From JASHVB01 sp963780805 (GTDB lineage: Bacteria; Pseudomonadota; Alphaproteobacteria; Acetobacterales; Acetobacteraceae): a stretch of DNA of 64,000 nucleotides. The notes beneath the pieces are model-generated. The model searched no databases, was not told the DNA's origin, and saw only the letters and a list, made by a program, of their open reading frames with translations. The stretch lies in the NCBI GenBank assembly GCA_963780805.1, contig CAWADP010000013.1, positions 62,001-126,000 on the forward strand. The letters run 5' to 3'. Below are positions 1 through 8,019 of this stretch, piece after piece. Within the stretch, counting starts at the first letter, position 1. Every line of letters starts with the position of its first letter. The position numbers and the translations under genes are program-made.

Positions 1-300
1 CTGGAGCGTACTACACCGGAACTGCGTGCCAAAATCACGCCCGCGACGCTGCGGGTGGTGTTCGACATGGGCTCGCGGCTCGGTCCCATGGTGGCGTATC
101 GGGGTGCCAAGGGCGCGGCGAACATGTCCTATGTTACCGGCTCGGGCGGCTCGGTGTCGGCATTTTATGTGGCGCAGGTAAAATGCCGGGACGGCGATGT
201 GACGATCCGCATCGCGCTGATCGAGCGGAATGGCCGCTGGATGATCAACGGCTTCTATATCGAACCGGCAGCGTCCGATGCGGTCGGCCGACGGATCTGA
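1..300 (+). CDS. Hypothetical protein, C-terminal part (5' end outside window)
   Basis: An open frame runs from base 1 to a TGA at 300 with no stop, so the gene probably begins upstream of the window; an internal ATG at 55 could also start a short 81-residue form. The tail (…IALIERNGRWMINGFYI…) has the beta-strand pattern seen at the end of NTF2-like/DUF4019-type secreted domains, where a conserved 'W.I.GF' strand closes the fold. I cannot assign a function. It ends just where an opposite-strand phosphoesterase remnant begins. Confidence 0.5.
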   Translation: MERTTPELRAKITPATLRVVFDMGSRLGPMVAYRGAKGAANMSYVTGSGGSVSAFYVAQVKCRDGDVTIRIALIERNGRWMINGFYIEPAASDAVGRRI

Positions 301-304
301 GCCG

Positions 305-580
305 GTACATTGTTCCCGGCTGCCGGCGCCATATCGTAAAGCGGACCGACGCGGCCCACTCTGACCAGATAGCCGTCGATGTCGCCGGCGAAATAGATCA
401 CGTCGCCAGGATGGTAAAACAACGCGGGCGCCACGGTGTCAGGGCTGTTGTCGTAGTCCTGCGTCATCATCTCCGCGACGAAGTCCATTTGCTTGCCGCG
501 CTCGTCGCCGGTATCGCCAATGCTGTGGAACACGAGCTTTCCCGCGTTAGCGATCGCCTCGACCGCGCTGGCACGCAGCA
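305..580 (-). pseudogene. Metallophosphoesterase remnant (N-terminal part only)
   Basis: The minus strand encodes a stretch with the start of a calcineurin-like phosphoesterase: a 'FHSIGDTGD' strand followed about 40 residues later by 'PALFYHPGDVIYFAGD', which matches the usual family pattern of D-x-G and then H.GDV.Y. The rest of the domain, including the GNHD box, is missing: after 'GPLYDMAPAAGNN' the frame runs into unrelated sequence near 300. Upstream (580-840) the frame is open but repetitive and unlike the family. I read this as a truncated gene. The family assignment rests on motif recognition only. Confidence 0.45.
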
Positions 581-717
581 ACTGCGACAGGTCCGCGCAT
601 CGGGGGCAAATGAATGATTGATGGCATCGCACACTTGCCATCATTTCAGTGTGCAGCGGATGCTTGCTGCCGCGTCCAAGCGTGCAGCGCAGAGTCATCG
701 TGTTGTCGATCCGGTTC

Positions 718-867
718 CAAATTTCGCTGCGCGCCTGGGCAAATTTCGCTGCGCGCCTGGTCGGTATCCTCGTCACGGCGGGCGAAACCCGCACCGGCGA
801 AGGCCGGTGGCCCGCCATCCGCGGCCGAGCTGCGCGCAAGCAAGAGCCGAGCTGCGCGCAAGCAAGA
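718..867. repeat. Two unrelated 22-bp tandem duplications
   Basis: Two short direct duplications with the same 22-bp spacing lie close together: CAAATTTCGCTGCGCGCCTGG at 718-738 and again at 740-760, and GCCGAGCTGCGCGCAAGCAA starting at 824 and again at 846. They sit in the gene-poor 580-1130 stretch, which otherwise holds no convincing gene. Confidence 0.75.
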
Positions 868-1131
868 AAAGTCTCGGATGCCGATCCCAGCCTTCACCGC
901 GGCAGTCTTTGCGTCGGCATGACGCGGTCGGAGCCGGCGATGAGTCATTCTTTATCCGGACCGGTATAACGCTGCGCTCCCCAAACATCCATCCCCCAGG
1001 GGCACCCCCCAGCACCCCCCAGGGGGGCCAATTGGCGGCCCGCCACGCCCGGCGCAGCGCGCGCCCCGCCACGCAAATGCCATCATGCGCCCTCTCCCGC
1101 ATGGCACCGCAACGGAGTAGGCTGGCCGCGC

Positions 1132-1737
1132 ATGCCGACCGACCTGCCGAACCTGCTGACCTTTTCGCGCATCGCGGCGATTCCGCTGCTGGTGCTCCTG
1201 GTCGCGCTGCGCCACCCGGCTACCGACCTCGCCGCCTGCGTCTTGTTCAGCGCGGCCGCCATCACCGACTATTACGACGGCAAGCTGGCGCGCAGCCGCC
1301 GCCAGCAGTCCAACCTGGGCCGCATGCTGGACCCGATCGCCGACAAGCTGCTGGTCGGCGCCGCCCTGATGATGATGGTGGGGGTAAACCGGCTCTCCGC
1401 CGTCTCGCTCTATCCCGCCATCGTCATCATGCTGCGGGAGATCCTGGTCAGCGGGCTGCGCGAGTACCTCGCCGGCATCCGCATCGGGCTGCCGGTCACG
1501 CCGTTGGCCAAGTGGAAGACCGGGTTCCAGATGGGCGCGCTGGGCACGTTGCTGGCGGGGGACAGCACCGCCCATCTGTTGCATATCGGTTTCCTGCCGG
1601 TCTCCCTGATCGGGGAGGCGATGCTGTGGATCGCCGCCGGCCTGACACTGTGGACCGGCTGGGACTACCTCACCGCCGGCTGGCGGCATGCCACGGTACC
1701 GCATGATCCGCGGCGCAACCCCCACCTCCCGACGTGA
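1132..1737 (+). CDS. pgsA: CDP-diacylglycerol--glycerol-3-phosphate 3-phosphatidyltransferase
   Basis: This 201-residue integral membrane enzyme makes phosphatidylglycerophosphate from CDP-diacylglycerol and glycerol-3-phosphate, the committed step to phosphatidylglycerol and cardiolipin. The CDP-alcohol phosphotransferase signature D-x2-DG-x2-AR-x8-G-x3-D-x3-D is complete: D46, D49-G50, A53-R54, G63, D67 and D71. Several hydrophobic segments follow. The ATG at 1132 gives the usual N-terminus (LPNLLTFSRIAAIPLL). mobB follows 24 bp later on the same strand. In many alphaproteobacteria pgsA directly follows uvrC; here uvrC lies some 32 kb away at 33.1-34.9 kb, so the pair has been separated. 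Confidence 0.95.
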   Translation: MPTDLPNLLTFSRIAAIPLLVLLVALRHPATDLAACVLFSAAAITDYYDGKLARSRRQQSNLGRMLDPIADKLLVGAALMMMVGVNRLSAVSLYPAIVIMLREILVSGLREYLAGIRIGLPVTPLAKWKTGFQMGALGTLLAGDSTAHLLHIGFLPVSLIGEAMLWIAAGLTLWTGWDYLTAGWRHATVPHDPRRNPHLPT

Positions 1738-1739
1738 TG

Positions 1740-1767
1740 GTCCCGTCTTGAAGGTCCCGTCTTGAAG
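1740..1767 (+). repeat. 14-bp tandem duplication carrying the mobB start
   Basis: GTCCCGTCTTGAAG occurs twice in a row. Each copy contains TTGAAG. The TTG in the first copy meets TGA after five codons; the TTG in the second copy opens mobB. A duplication has therefore placed a decoy start directly before the true one. Confidence 0.7.
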
Positions 1768-2268
1768 GTACTCGGCATCGTCGGCTGGTCCGGCAGCGGC
1801 AAGACCACCCTGATCGAGGCGCTGCTGCCACTGCTGCGGGCGCGGGACGTCAGCGTCTCCACCGTCAAGCACACCCATCACGGATTCGACATGGACCGTC
1901 CCGGAAAGGACACCTTCCGCCACCGGGAGGCCGGTGCGTACGAGGTGCTGGTGGCCTCCAGCCAGCGGTGGGCCCTGCTGCATGAGGTCGTCGGCCCCGA
2001 ACCCGCCCTTCCCGAACTGCTGGCGCGCATGCAGCCGGTGGACCTGGTGCTGGTGGAGGGCTTCAAGAGCCACCCCTTTGCGAAGCTCGAGGTCTACCGC
2101 CCGGTGCTGCGCAAGCCGCCGATCTGGCGGACGCAGCCGGACGTGGCGGCGGTGGCCGCCGACGCCCCGCTGGAGGCCTGCAACCGCACCCTGCTCCCCC
2201 TGAACGATCCCGCGGCGGTTGCGGCATGGCTGGTACAATTTCTCTCGCTTGAGCCGGAGACGATGTAA
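1762..2268 (+). CDS. mobB: Molybdopterin-guanine dinucleotide biosynthesis adapter protein MobB
   Basis: The 168-residue protein is a P-loop GTP-binding adapter that helps attach GMP to molybdopterin. The Walker A motif GWSGSGKT is at residues 8-15, directly after the first beta strand, and the family's 'STVKHTHHGFDMDRPGKDTFRHREAGA' segment and 'LVLVEGFK' strand are present. The start is a TTG at 1762, chosen because MKVLGIVGWSG is the canonical N-terminus and the sequence before it is a 14-bp duplication with an in-frame stop. It lies between pgsA and a lipoprotein gene, with moaD and moaE downstream, which fits a molybdenum-cofactor cluster. Confidence 0.92.
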   Translation: MKVLGIVGWSGSGKTTLIEALLPLLRARDVSVSTVKHTHHGFDMDRPGKDTFRHREAGAYEVLVASSQRWALLHEVVGPEPALPELLARMQPVDLVLVEGFKSHPFAKLEVYRPVLRKPPIWRTQPDVAAVAADAPLEACNRTLLPLNDPAAVAAWLVQFLSLEPETM

Positions 2269-2372
2269 GGTCACATTCTGCGCCGCTGGCCCGGCCGGGG
2301 CTGCACTGCGCTATCGGAGCCATCGATCTGGGTCGCGGCCACGGCTCGAGGTCCTGCGGGAGACTATTCTTC

Positions 2373-3008
2373 ATGCGGCGTTGCGCCACGCTTGGACTCG
2401 CGCTCATGCTCGCGGGCTGCGGCTACAATACATGGTCTAACCCGCCGTTCACCACCGGCACCCAACCTTACGCCCCGAAGGGCGACTCGGAGAACGTGAT
2501 GCGGGCTAAGGGCGACAGCGTGGCGGTGTCGCCGCTGACGCCGCAGCCGGGCGACGTCTGGCCCGGCCCGCTGCCGCCCACGCCGACGCTGCAGGACTTG
2601 GAGCAGCAGGGCAACCTGCAGCAGGGACCGGAGCAACCGGTGCCCGGTTCGCCGCTGAACCTGGGCACGGAGCCGGCGGAGGGTCAGGGCGAGCCATCGG
2701 TGCCGCCCGAGGTGACGCATGGCAGCTCGTCGCCGCCCGGCTCGAACCAGCCGCGGCTGGCGCCGCTCCCGCCGCAGCAGCCGATAACCCCTTCGCCGCC
2801 GCCGACTGCGATGCCGGGCCCGCCGGCGCCCGGCCAGGTGGTACCGCTGAACAGGGGGGGCCAGGGCGTGACGAGTGGTGGCACCCAAGGCTACCAGACG
2901 ATGACCCTGCCCGGCGGCGGCACCGCGATCGTGGTGCCGAACGGCAACGGCACCAGCACCGTGATCAAGTCGGACGGCTCGATCGAGACCATCCCCACCC
3001 CCAAGTAA
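2373..3008 (+). CDS. Proline-rich putative lipoprotein
   Basis: A 211-residue protein begins MRRCATLGLALMLAGCGYN, a lipoprotein signal peptide with lipobox LAGC (Cys16). The mature part is rich in Pro, Gly and Gln with little hydrophobic content, so it is probably a largely disordered envelope protein. The C-terminal 35 residues (LPGGGTAIVVPNGNGTSTVIKSDGSIETI) look like beta strands. It lies between mobB and moaD on the same strand, with moaD starting 5 bp after its stop, so the genes are probably co-transcribed. No function can be assigned. Confidence 0.85.
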   Translation: MRRCATLGLALMLAGCGYNTWSNPPFTTGTQPYAPKGDSENVMRAKGDSVAVSPLTPQPGDVWPGPLPPTPTLQDLEQQGNLQQGPEQPVPGSPLNLGTEPAEGQGEPSVPPEVTHGSSSPPGSNQPRLAPLPPQQPITPSPPPTAMPGPPAPGQVVPLNRGGQGVTSGGTQGYQTMTLPGGGTAIVVPNGNGTSTVIKSDGSIETIPTPK

Positions 3009-3013
3009 GGGCG

Positions 3014-3286
3014 ATGGCTGACACCGGCACACCCCTGACCATCCTGTATTTCGCCTGGCTGCGTGAGCATGTGGGCGCGGCAGGGGAGGAATTGCCGCTG
3101 CCCCCGTCTGTGCGGACGGTGGCGGACCTGGTGGAGCACCTGGCGGCGCGCGGGCCGCGGCATGCGGCGGCGTTCGCCAACCGGCGGTCGGTGCGCTGCG
3201 CGGTCAACCAGGAGTTCGCGCCGGTCACGACGTTGCTGCAACCGGGGGATGAGGTGGCGTTCTTTCCGCCGGTGACCGGGGGGTAA
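3014..3286 (+). CDS. moaD: Molybdopterin synthase sulfur carrier subunit
   Basis: This 90-residue ubiquitin-fold protein carries the sulfur, as a C-terminal thiocarboxylate, that MoaE transfers to precursor Z in molybdopterin synthesis. The N-terminal strand (TILYFAWLREHVG), the central 'NQEF' segment and the C-terminal 'DEVAFFPPVTGG' with terminal Gly-Gly are all present. It starts 5 bp after the lipoprotein gene. The partner moaE does not follow directly: about 780 bp intervene, containing a small secreted ORF and a second broken copy of a moaD segment. Confidence 0.95.
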   Translation: MADTGTPLTILYFAWLREHVGAAGEELPLPPSVRTVADLVEHLAARGPRHAAAFANRRSVRCAVNQEFAPVTTLLQPGDEVAFFPPVTGG

Positions 3287-3402
3287 GCGGCACCACCCAC
3301 GGTGGCGCGGCGATTGCATTCAAGCGGGCAATCGAAAGCCATCGAATTGTCCGGCAGGGCCGGCCTGATGGCGCGACGGCAACGCTTAACGCAGGTGAAT
3401 CC

Positions 3403-3675
3403 GTGCAGCGGCTGGCCTTGATCATCCTGATTGTTTCGTTTCCCGTTATTGGATCGGCAGAACCGGCGTCGGAGATCGGGCGAGACCAGCCGGTCAACCA
3501 GCGCGCCATCGACCTGCGGATCCAGGACCAGGACAATCGCGCCCTGCAGCAGATGAAAGCTGCGGTATGCGGGACCGGTCCGATCTATGCCGGGACCGCG
3601 GACAACCCGATTTTGGTGAAGCCGTTGTTCAAGCCGGCCTGCACGATTAGCGATCGTCCGCCCCTGCCGCATTGA
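3403..3675 (+). CDS. Small secreted protein of unknown function
   Basis: A GTG start at 3403 gives 90 residues beginning MQRLALIILIVSFPVIGSAEPAS, a clear Sec signal peptide with a likely cut after GSA. The mature part has two Cys residues (in AVCGTGP and KPACTI) and no motif I know. It is inserted between moaD and moaE. The signal peptide supports a real gene, but no ribosome-binding site stands out. Confidence 0.5.
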   Translation: MQRLALIILIVSFPVIGSAEPASEIGRDQPVNQRAIDLRIQDQDNRALQQMKAAVCGTGPIYAGTADNPILVKPLFKPACTISDRPPLPH

Positions 3676-3944
3676 ACCGTGGCCGCGTTGAACCGTGGCC
3701 GAAACATTGGGCGGCCTGCTCCGGTTGGAGGCAATCCGAAATGCAACTCGGAGACACGATCCATCCTGCACGCGACCACCCAAGCAGGTCCTCCACACGA
3801 GGTTGACCAAGCGTGCCTGACCGCCACCAAAGCACGTTGCCGGTAAGATCAGGCTGTAAGCAGACCGACTTCTGCCCTTCTGACGGTCACTACTCTTCCC
3901 TCAATCGGCTCAATCGCAAGGTTGTCAGGTCGGAGGACATCCTC

Positions 3945-4012
3945 CGCACGAACCACCGGGCGGTGCGCTACACGATGAACCAGGAGTTCGCGCCTGTGAC
4001 CGAGCCGTTACT
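3945..4012 (+). pseudogene. moaD fragment (second copy)
   Basis: The plus strand encodes RAVRYTMNQEFAPVTEPLL, closely matching RSVRCAVNQEFAPVTTLLQ of the intact moaD about 770 bp upstream. The nucleotides match too, but the homology covers only about 60 bp and the flanks do not continue. It lies just upstream of moaE, where moaD normally ends in this cluster. A local duplication followed by loss, or an insertion that split moaD from moaE with regrowth of the gene, would give this picture. Confidence 0.7.
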
Positions 4013-4066
4013 GCGTCGACCCGCGGCGCGCTAGCGGATAGAAAGGCGGCGGAAGGAGCAACAGCC

Positions 4067-4546
4067 ATGGCGACAGTGCGTGTGCAGGAGGCGGATTTCG
4101 ACGTCTCGGCCGAACTGGCGGCGTTGACGGCCGGACGCACGGATATCGGTGGCATCGGCTGCTTCGTCGGCACGGTGCGTGACGCCGCGGTGGGTCGCCC
4201 GATCGCCGCGATGACGCTGGAGCACTACCCGGCGATGACCGAGCGCGCCATCCGCCACATCACCGCCGAGGCGGAGGAACGCTGGTCCCTGCTCGGCTGC
4301 ACCGTGGTGCACCGGGTCGGCCGGTTGGTGCCGGGCGCGCAGATCGTGCTGGTGCTGGCTGCCGCGTCGCATCGCGGCGAGGCGCTGGAGGCGACGACCT
4401 TCCTGATAGACTGGTTGAAAACGAAGGCGCCGTTCTGGAAGCGCGAGGAATTCGCCGATGGCGGCGGCGTCTGGGTGGAGGCCCGGGAGGCCGACGATGC
4501 GGCGGCCGCGCGCTGGGCCATGACGGGCTCCGGAGCGCGTTCGTGA
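4067..4546 (+). CDS. moaE: Molybdopterin synthase catalytic subunit
   Basis: The 159-residue MoaE forms a heterotetramer with MoaD and inserts the dithiolene sulfurs. The family landmarks are present: 'IGCFVGTVRD' near residue 30, 'LEHYPAMTERAI', the 'HRVGRLVPGAQIVLVLAAASHRGEALEA' core, and the active-site segment 'FLIDWLKTKAPFWKREEF' with the conserved lysines. The ATG at 4067 follows a GGAGGAGCAA-like ribosome-binding site. The TGA overlaps the GTG of the next gene by 4 bp, which suggests translational coupling. Confidence 0.95.
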   Translation: MATVRVQEADFDVSAELAALTAGRTDIGGIGCFVGTVRDAAVGRPIAAMTLEHYPAMTERAIRHITAEAEERWSLLGCTVVHRVGRLVPGAQIVLVLAAASHRGEALEATTFLIDWLKTKAPFWKREEFADGGGVWVEAREADDAAAARWAMTGSGARS

Positions 4547-4944
4547 CCGACCAGCAGGCACGTGCGTTGTTATCGCGCGTGTTCGGCGCTTTGTTCGATC
4601 CCGCCGCTACGGCCGAGGACGTCGGCGCCTTTTTTACTCCCGATTACCGTCAGATCGCCGATGGCAAGGAAATCGACCGCGCCGGGTTCATCGACCACGT
4701 GCGCGTGTTGAAGGACGTGGTGCAAAGCGGGTCGGTCACGCTCGAGACGGTGATCGCCAGCGGCTCGAAGGTCGCGAGCATGCATGTCGTGAATGTCCGC
4801 AAGAAGACCGGCGAGGCCGTGCAAATGAAGGTGCACGCCTTTTTCGCGGTCGAGCACGGCCTGATCCGCCGCACCGAGGAACTCTGCCATATGGTGGCGG
4901 GCGGCGAGGCTGATCGCGACCTCGGCTCCAGAACGTCGGGTTGA
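4543..4944 (+). CDS. NTF2-like (SnoaL-type) protein
   Basis: A 133-residue protein starts with GTG at 4543, overlapping the moaE stop (GTGA). The pattern 'ALFDPAATAEDVGAFFTPDYRQIADGKEIDRAGFIDHVRVLKD … VKVHAFFAVEHGLIRRTEELCHM' is typical of SnoaL/NTF2-fold small proteins: a helix pair, a cone-shaped sheet and a conserved 'G.I.R.EE' strand. Members bind or convert small hydrophobic ligands, and the specific role cannot be told from sequence. Coupling to moaE suggests co-expression with Moco genes. Confidence 0.75.
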   Translation: MTDQQARALLSRVFGALFDPAATAEDVGAFFTPDYRQIADGKEIDRAGFIDHVRVLKDVVQSGSVTLETVIASGSKVASMHVVNVRKKTGEAVQMKVHAFFAVEHGLIRRTEELCHMVAGGEADRDLGSRTSG

Positions 4945-5145
4945 AGCCCGGCGTACCATGACGGTCGCGCATGCGGCCGCGCCCGGCGTCACCGGCCAAA
5001 GGGGTTGCGCCGACCGCTCGCGGCAAAAATACCGATGCGCCAAAGATAACTGTCGTAACGCTGATTTCGAACCCCAGCACCATGTGATCCGCCGCTCGCA
5101 CCGCGAACGCAGCGGCATGGCGGCCGTCTCTGATGGATGGGCGAT

Positions 5146-5736
5146 TCAGGTCCGAGGCGTACCGCCGGCGAGCCGGCGCTCGATGCGGCGGTCAGGGATA
5201 ACCCACATCAGCGCGACGCCCGCATAGATGGCGTCCGAAATCGCCGGGTCGACAAAGGCCAGCCCGATCGCGGTGGCATAGAGCACCATCGATATCTTCC
5301 CCTTGATGTCCCTGCCGATCGCTGCTGCGAGCGTTGAATCGTCTCCCTCGGTCCGCACGATCGACCACTGCAGGATGTAATAAGCGAATCCTGCCAGCAG
5401 CAGCATCGAGCCATAGACTGCCGTCGGCACCGGCGCGCGATAGTTGCGGCCCAGCCAGGCGGTGGCGAACGGCGTGAGCGACAGCCAGAACAGCAGATGC
5501 GTGTTGGTCCACAGGATCAGGCCGTTCACGCGCCTGACAGTGTGAAGCATGTGGTGATGATTGTTCCAGTAGATCGCCACGTACACGAAGCTGAGCAGAT
5601 AGCTGAGGAAGGCCGGCAACTCGGAGAGCAGCGCCGGCCATCCGGTGCCCGAGGGCGGGCGCAGTTCCAGCACCATGATGGTGATGATGATGGCGATCAC
5701 GCCGTCGCTGAACGCGGTCAGCCGTTCCTTGTTCAT
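5146..5736 (-). CDS. TMEM175-family (DUF1211) membrane protein, putative K+ channel
   Basis: The ATG at 5736 gives 196 residues starting MNKERLTAFSDGVIAIIITIMVLEL. The FSDGV/I box in the first membrane helix is the hallmark of the TMEM175/DUF1211 family, whose characterised bacterial members are K+-selective channels made of six-helix subunits. Further helices (SYLLSFVYVAIYWNNHHHML, LILWTNTHLLFWLSLTPFATAWL, AVYGSMLLLAGFAYYIL) match the family. A longer frame reaches 5904, but its extra 56 residues are not family-like. The gene stands alone, facing the Moco cluster. Confidence 0.88.
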   Translation of the reverse strand: MNKERLTAFSDGVIAIIITIMVLELRPPSGTGWPALLSELPAFLSYLLSFVYVAIYWNNHHHMLHTVRRVNGLILWTNTHLLFWLSLTPFATAWLGRNYRAPVPTAVYGSMLLLAGFAYYILQWSIVRTEGDDSTLAAAIGRDIKGKISMVLYATAIGLAFVDPAISDAIYAGVALMWVIPDRRIERRLAGGTPRT

Positions 5737-5978
5737 GCTGCCTCGGGGTGGTGGTACGAGATCGGCGGGTCCACGCGCACGGCCGGCGCGCATTGGCCGC
5801 AGCGCAAGGATTTTAACAGGGGGACGAGGTAGAGAACCATGGAGCATCACGGAGGCGCGTGCCGTCTCGTGCGGCGCGGCTTCGCGGGGCAGGCATGGCT
5901 GCACGACGATTTATCGCGCTCCGTCCGTGCGTTGTCGAACCTCGACGCCCCGGCAACCGGTCCCATTCGGGAGCCTGC

Positions 5979-6158
5979 TCAGTGCGACGCCCGCGACCTT
6001 GGGCCGCCTTCGATGTGTCCCCCTTCGATGTGCCCCCCTTCAATATAAAGGAGCAATATGACCGCCACGAGCCCCGCCAGACTGGCGAGCACGTCGACAC
6101 CGATCGCCTGCTCTACCACCGTCGCCGCATGCACGATGGCCGTGATCGTCGGTGACAT
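5979..6158 (-). CDS. Small membrane protein with GGHIE repeats
   Basis: A 59-residue ORF begins at an ATG (6158) preceded by a strong AAGGAGGCGCGCC ribosome-binding site. Residues 1-24 are amphipathic (MSPTITAIVHAATVVEQAIGVDVL), 25-38 are a single hydrophobic segment, then comes a tail IEGGHIEGGHIEGG encoded by a 15-bp tandem repeat. The excellent start signal argues that it is real. It could be a membrane-anchored peptide or a type I toxin-like peptide; no family is recognised. Confidence 0.6.
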   Translation of the reverse strand: MSPTITAIVHAATVVEQAIGVDVLASLAGLVAVILLLYIEGGHIEGGHIEGGPRSRASH

Positions 6159-6323
6159 GGCGCGCCTCCTTGATGAGACGCCCGCCAGCCTATCCTGCCG
6201 CCCCATCCCGGGCCTTGATCCAGCGCAAACGTTCGCACAGCGTAGCCATCCCGTGCGAGGCCGCAGGAATGACGCAGGGCGCCGCCTGTGCCATCATCCC
6301 ACGAACAGACGCCGGACGCTGAC

Positions 6324-6418
6324 TGTAGGGCGGAAAAGCGGAGCGCGTTTCGCCTTGCCGCCCGCGGCGGAAGGCGCTGCCCCCGGATCACGTCGAGGGC
6401 AAGGCTTTTCCGTCCTAC
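6324..6418. repeat. Palindromic repeat, GGGCGGAAAAGCG family
   Basis: The segment opens with GTAGGGCGGAAAAGCGGAGC and closes with CTTTTCCGTCCTAC, so its ends are inverted repeats. Related halves occur at 28884-28923 (CTGCGCTTTTCCGCCCTAC) and 55774-55800 (TAGGGCGGAAAAGCGCAGCG). It fills most of the 308-bp gap between the small membrane protein and the CoA-transferase gene. Confidence 0.7.
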
Positions 6419-6466
6419 GGCCCGCGCCGAACCGGATCCATAGCAATAACCAGGAGGAGCATCGCA

Positions 6467-7696
6467 ATGTCGGAAAACGCCGCGGACCTCGACTTCCTCA
6501 ACGGCATCAGGGTCGTCGATTTCACCCAGTTCGAGGCCGGGCCGTCCAGCACCGAGGCCCTCGCGTGGCTCGGCGCGGAGGTGGTGAAGATCGAAAACCC
6601 CAAGACCGGCGATCCCGGCCGCCGGTTGCGCCCCGGCCAGCCGGACGACGATCCGTATTACTTCCACATGTTCAACGCCAACAAGAAGTCCATCACGGTG
6701 GACCTGAAATCACCGCGCGGGCTGGCGCTCGTGCAGGACCTGCTGCGCAAGGCCGATGTGTGCGTGGAGAACATGGCGCCCGGCACGATCGAGCGCCTCG
6801 GGCTGGGCTATGACGACGTGCGCAAGCTCAACCCGGGCATCATCTACTGTCAGGTGAAGGGCTTCGGCACCGGCAGCCCGTATGAAAGAAACCTGGCGTT
6901 CGACATGATCGCGCAGGCCACTGGCGGCACTATCAGCGTCACCGGCGAGAAGGGGCGCGGACCTGTGAAGCCCGGGCTGTCGCTCGGCGATACCGGCACC
7001 GGCATGACGATGGCGATCACCATCCTGGGCGCGCTGCACAAGCGGGCGAAGACCGGCGAGGGCCATCGGCTGCAGGTCGCCATGCAGGATGCGATGCTGC
7101 ACTACATGCGCACCAATTTCTCCACCCAGGCGCGCAGCGGCAAGGCGGTGGAGCGCGACGGCACGCATTCGGGCGGCGGCAGCAATGCGCCGTCCGGTCT
7201 GTATCCGTGCGCGCCCGGCGGCCCGAACGACTACGTCTGGATCATGACCAGCCGCGCCAACCCGGAGCATTGGGCGCGGCTTTGCAAGGCGATGGGGCGC
7301 GAGGAACTGATGGCCGATCCGCGCTTCGCCACGCCGGGCGAGCGGGTCAAGAACAGTCAAGTGCTGGATGCGATGATCGCGGAATGGACCGGGACGCGCA
7401 GCAAGCATGAGGCGATGGCGCAGGTGGGCGGGGCGGGCATTCCGGCCGGCGCGGTGCTTGACACGATGGAGCTACAGAACGATCCGACATTCGAGCAACG
7501 CGGCATCATGCAGGTGATGCAGCATCCGAAGCACGGGCCGTTCAAGATGCCGGCGTGGCCGGTGCGCGTGGACGGCAAGCCGCCCCGGGTCGCTCCGTCG
7601 CCGATGCTGGGCGAGCACACGGCCGATGTGCTGACCCGCTGGTTGGGGATGAGCGGGGCGGATGTGGAGACCCTGCGCGGCGACGGCGTGGTCTGA
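6467..7696 (+). CDS. Class III CoA-transferase (CaiB/BaiF/Frc family)
   Basis: The 409-residue protein moves coenzyme A between carboxylic acids by the family III ordered mechanism. Visible landmarks are 'GIRVVDFTQFEAGPSSTEALAWLGAEVVKIENP' at residues 13-45, 'NKKSITVDLKSPRGLALVQDLLRKADVCVENMAPG', the likely nucleophile Asp175 in 'LSLGDTGTGM', and the C-terminal 'HTADVLTRWLGMS'. The length is typical of formyl-CoA:oxalate and related transferases, but substrate cannot be read from sequence. A CAGGAGGAGCATCGCA ribosome-binding region precedes the ATG. No obvious pathway partner is adjacent. Confidence 0.92.
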   Translation: MSENAADLDFLNGIRVVDFTQFEAGPSSTEALAWLGAEVVKIENPKTGDPGRRLRPGQPDDDPYYFHMFNANKKSITVDLKSPRGLALVQDLLRKADVCVENMAPGTIERLGLGYDDVRKLNPGIIYCQVKGFGTGSPYERNLAFDMIAQATGGTISVTGEKGRGPVKPGLSLGDTGTGMTMAITILGALHKRAKTGEGHRLQVAMQDAMLHYMRTNFSTQARSGKAVERDGTHSGGGSNAPSGLYPCAPGGPNDYVWIMTSRANPEHWARLCKAMGREELMADPRFATPGERVKNSQVLDAMIAEWTGTRSKHEAMAQVGGAGIPAGAVLDTMELQNDPTFEQRGIMQVMQHPKHGPFKMPAWPVRVDGKPPRVAPSPMLGEHTADVLTRWLGMSGADVETLRGDGVV

Positions 7697-7745
7697 CATC
7701 GGCCGGCGACAAGCACGCGTTACGGCCCCGCCGCTTCTCGTCAGG

Positions 7746-7884
7746 AATACTCCCCCCATACTGTCCCTCCCCTTGTGGGGCTTGGGCTGCGAAGCGGACC
7801 AAGGTTGGGGGGAGGGGTCGAACCACAAGAACCTTCTCGTTTCGATCCCTCCCCCGGCCCCTCCCGCAAGGGGAGGGGCGTTCT
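7746..7884. repeat. Palindromic CTCCCC element, copy 1
   Basis: One of five intergenic elements with G-rich and C-rich inverted ends: TCCCTCCCCTTGTGGGG near the left, and CCCTCCCGCAAGGGGAGGGG at the right, with internal GGGGGGAGGGG and CCCTCCCCC. Others lie at 43108-43215, 45984-46094, 60121-60225 and 62219-62348. It accounts for most of the 320 bp between the CoA-transferase and the phosphoesterase genes and would form a strong hairpin in RNA, so it may act as a terminator for the upstream gene. Confidence 0.75.
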
Positions 7885-8019
7885 TTGTGTCGGTCCACAC
7901 GTCTCCTCGCCCAGTGCGCCGGGGAGCGACGGGATTCGCGGGAACCCGTGGTGAAGCCGACCGTTGCTCCGCCAATCGGAGCTTCTTCCCCGGAAGCGCC
8001 ACCAGGCCTGGAGAAGCGG

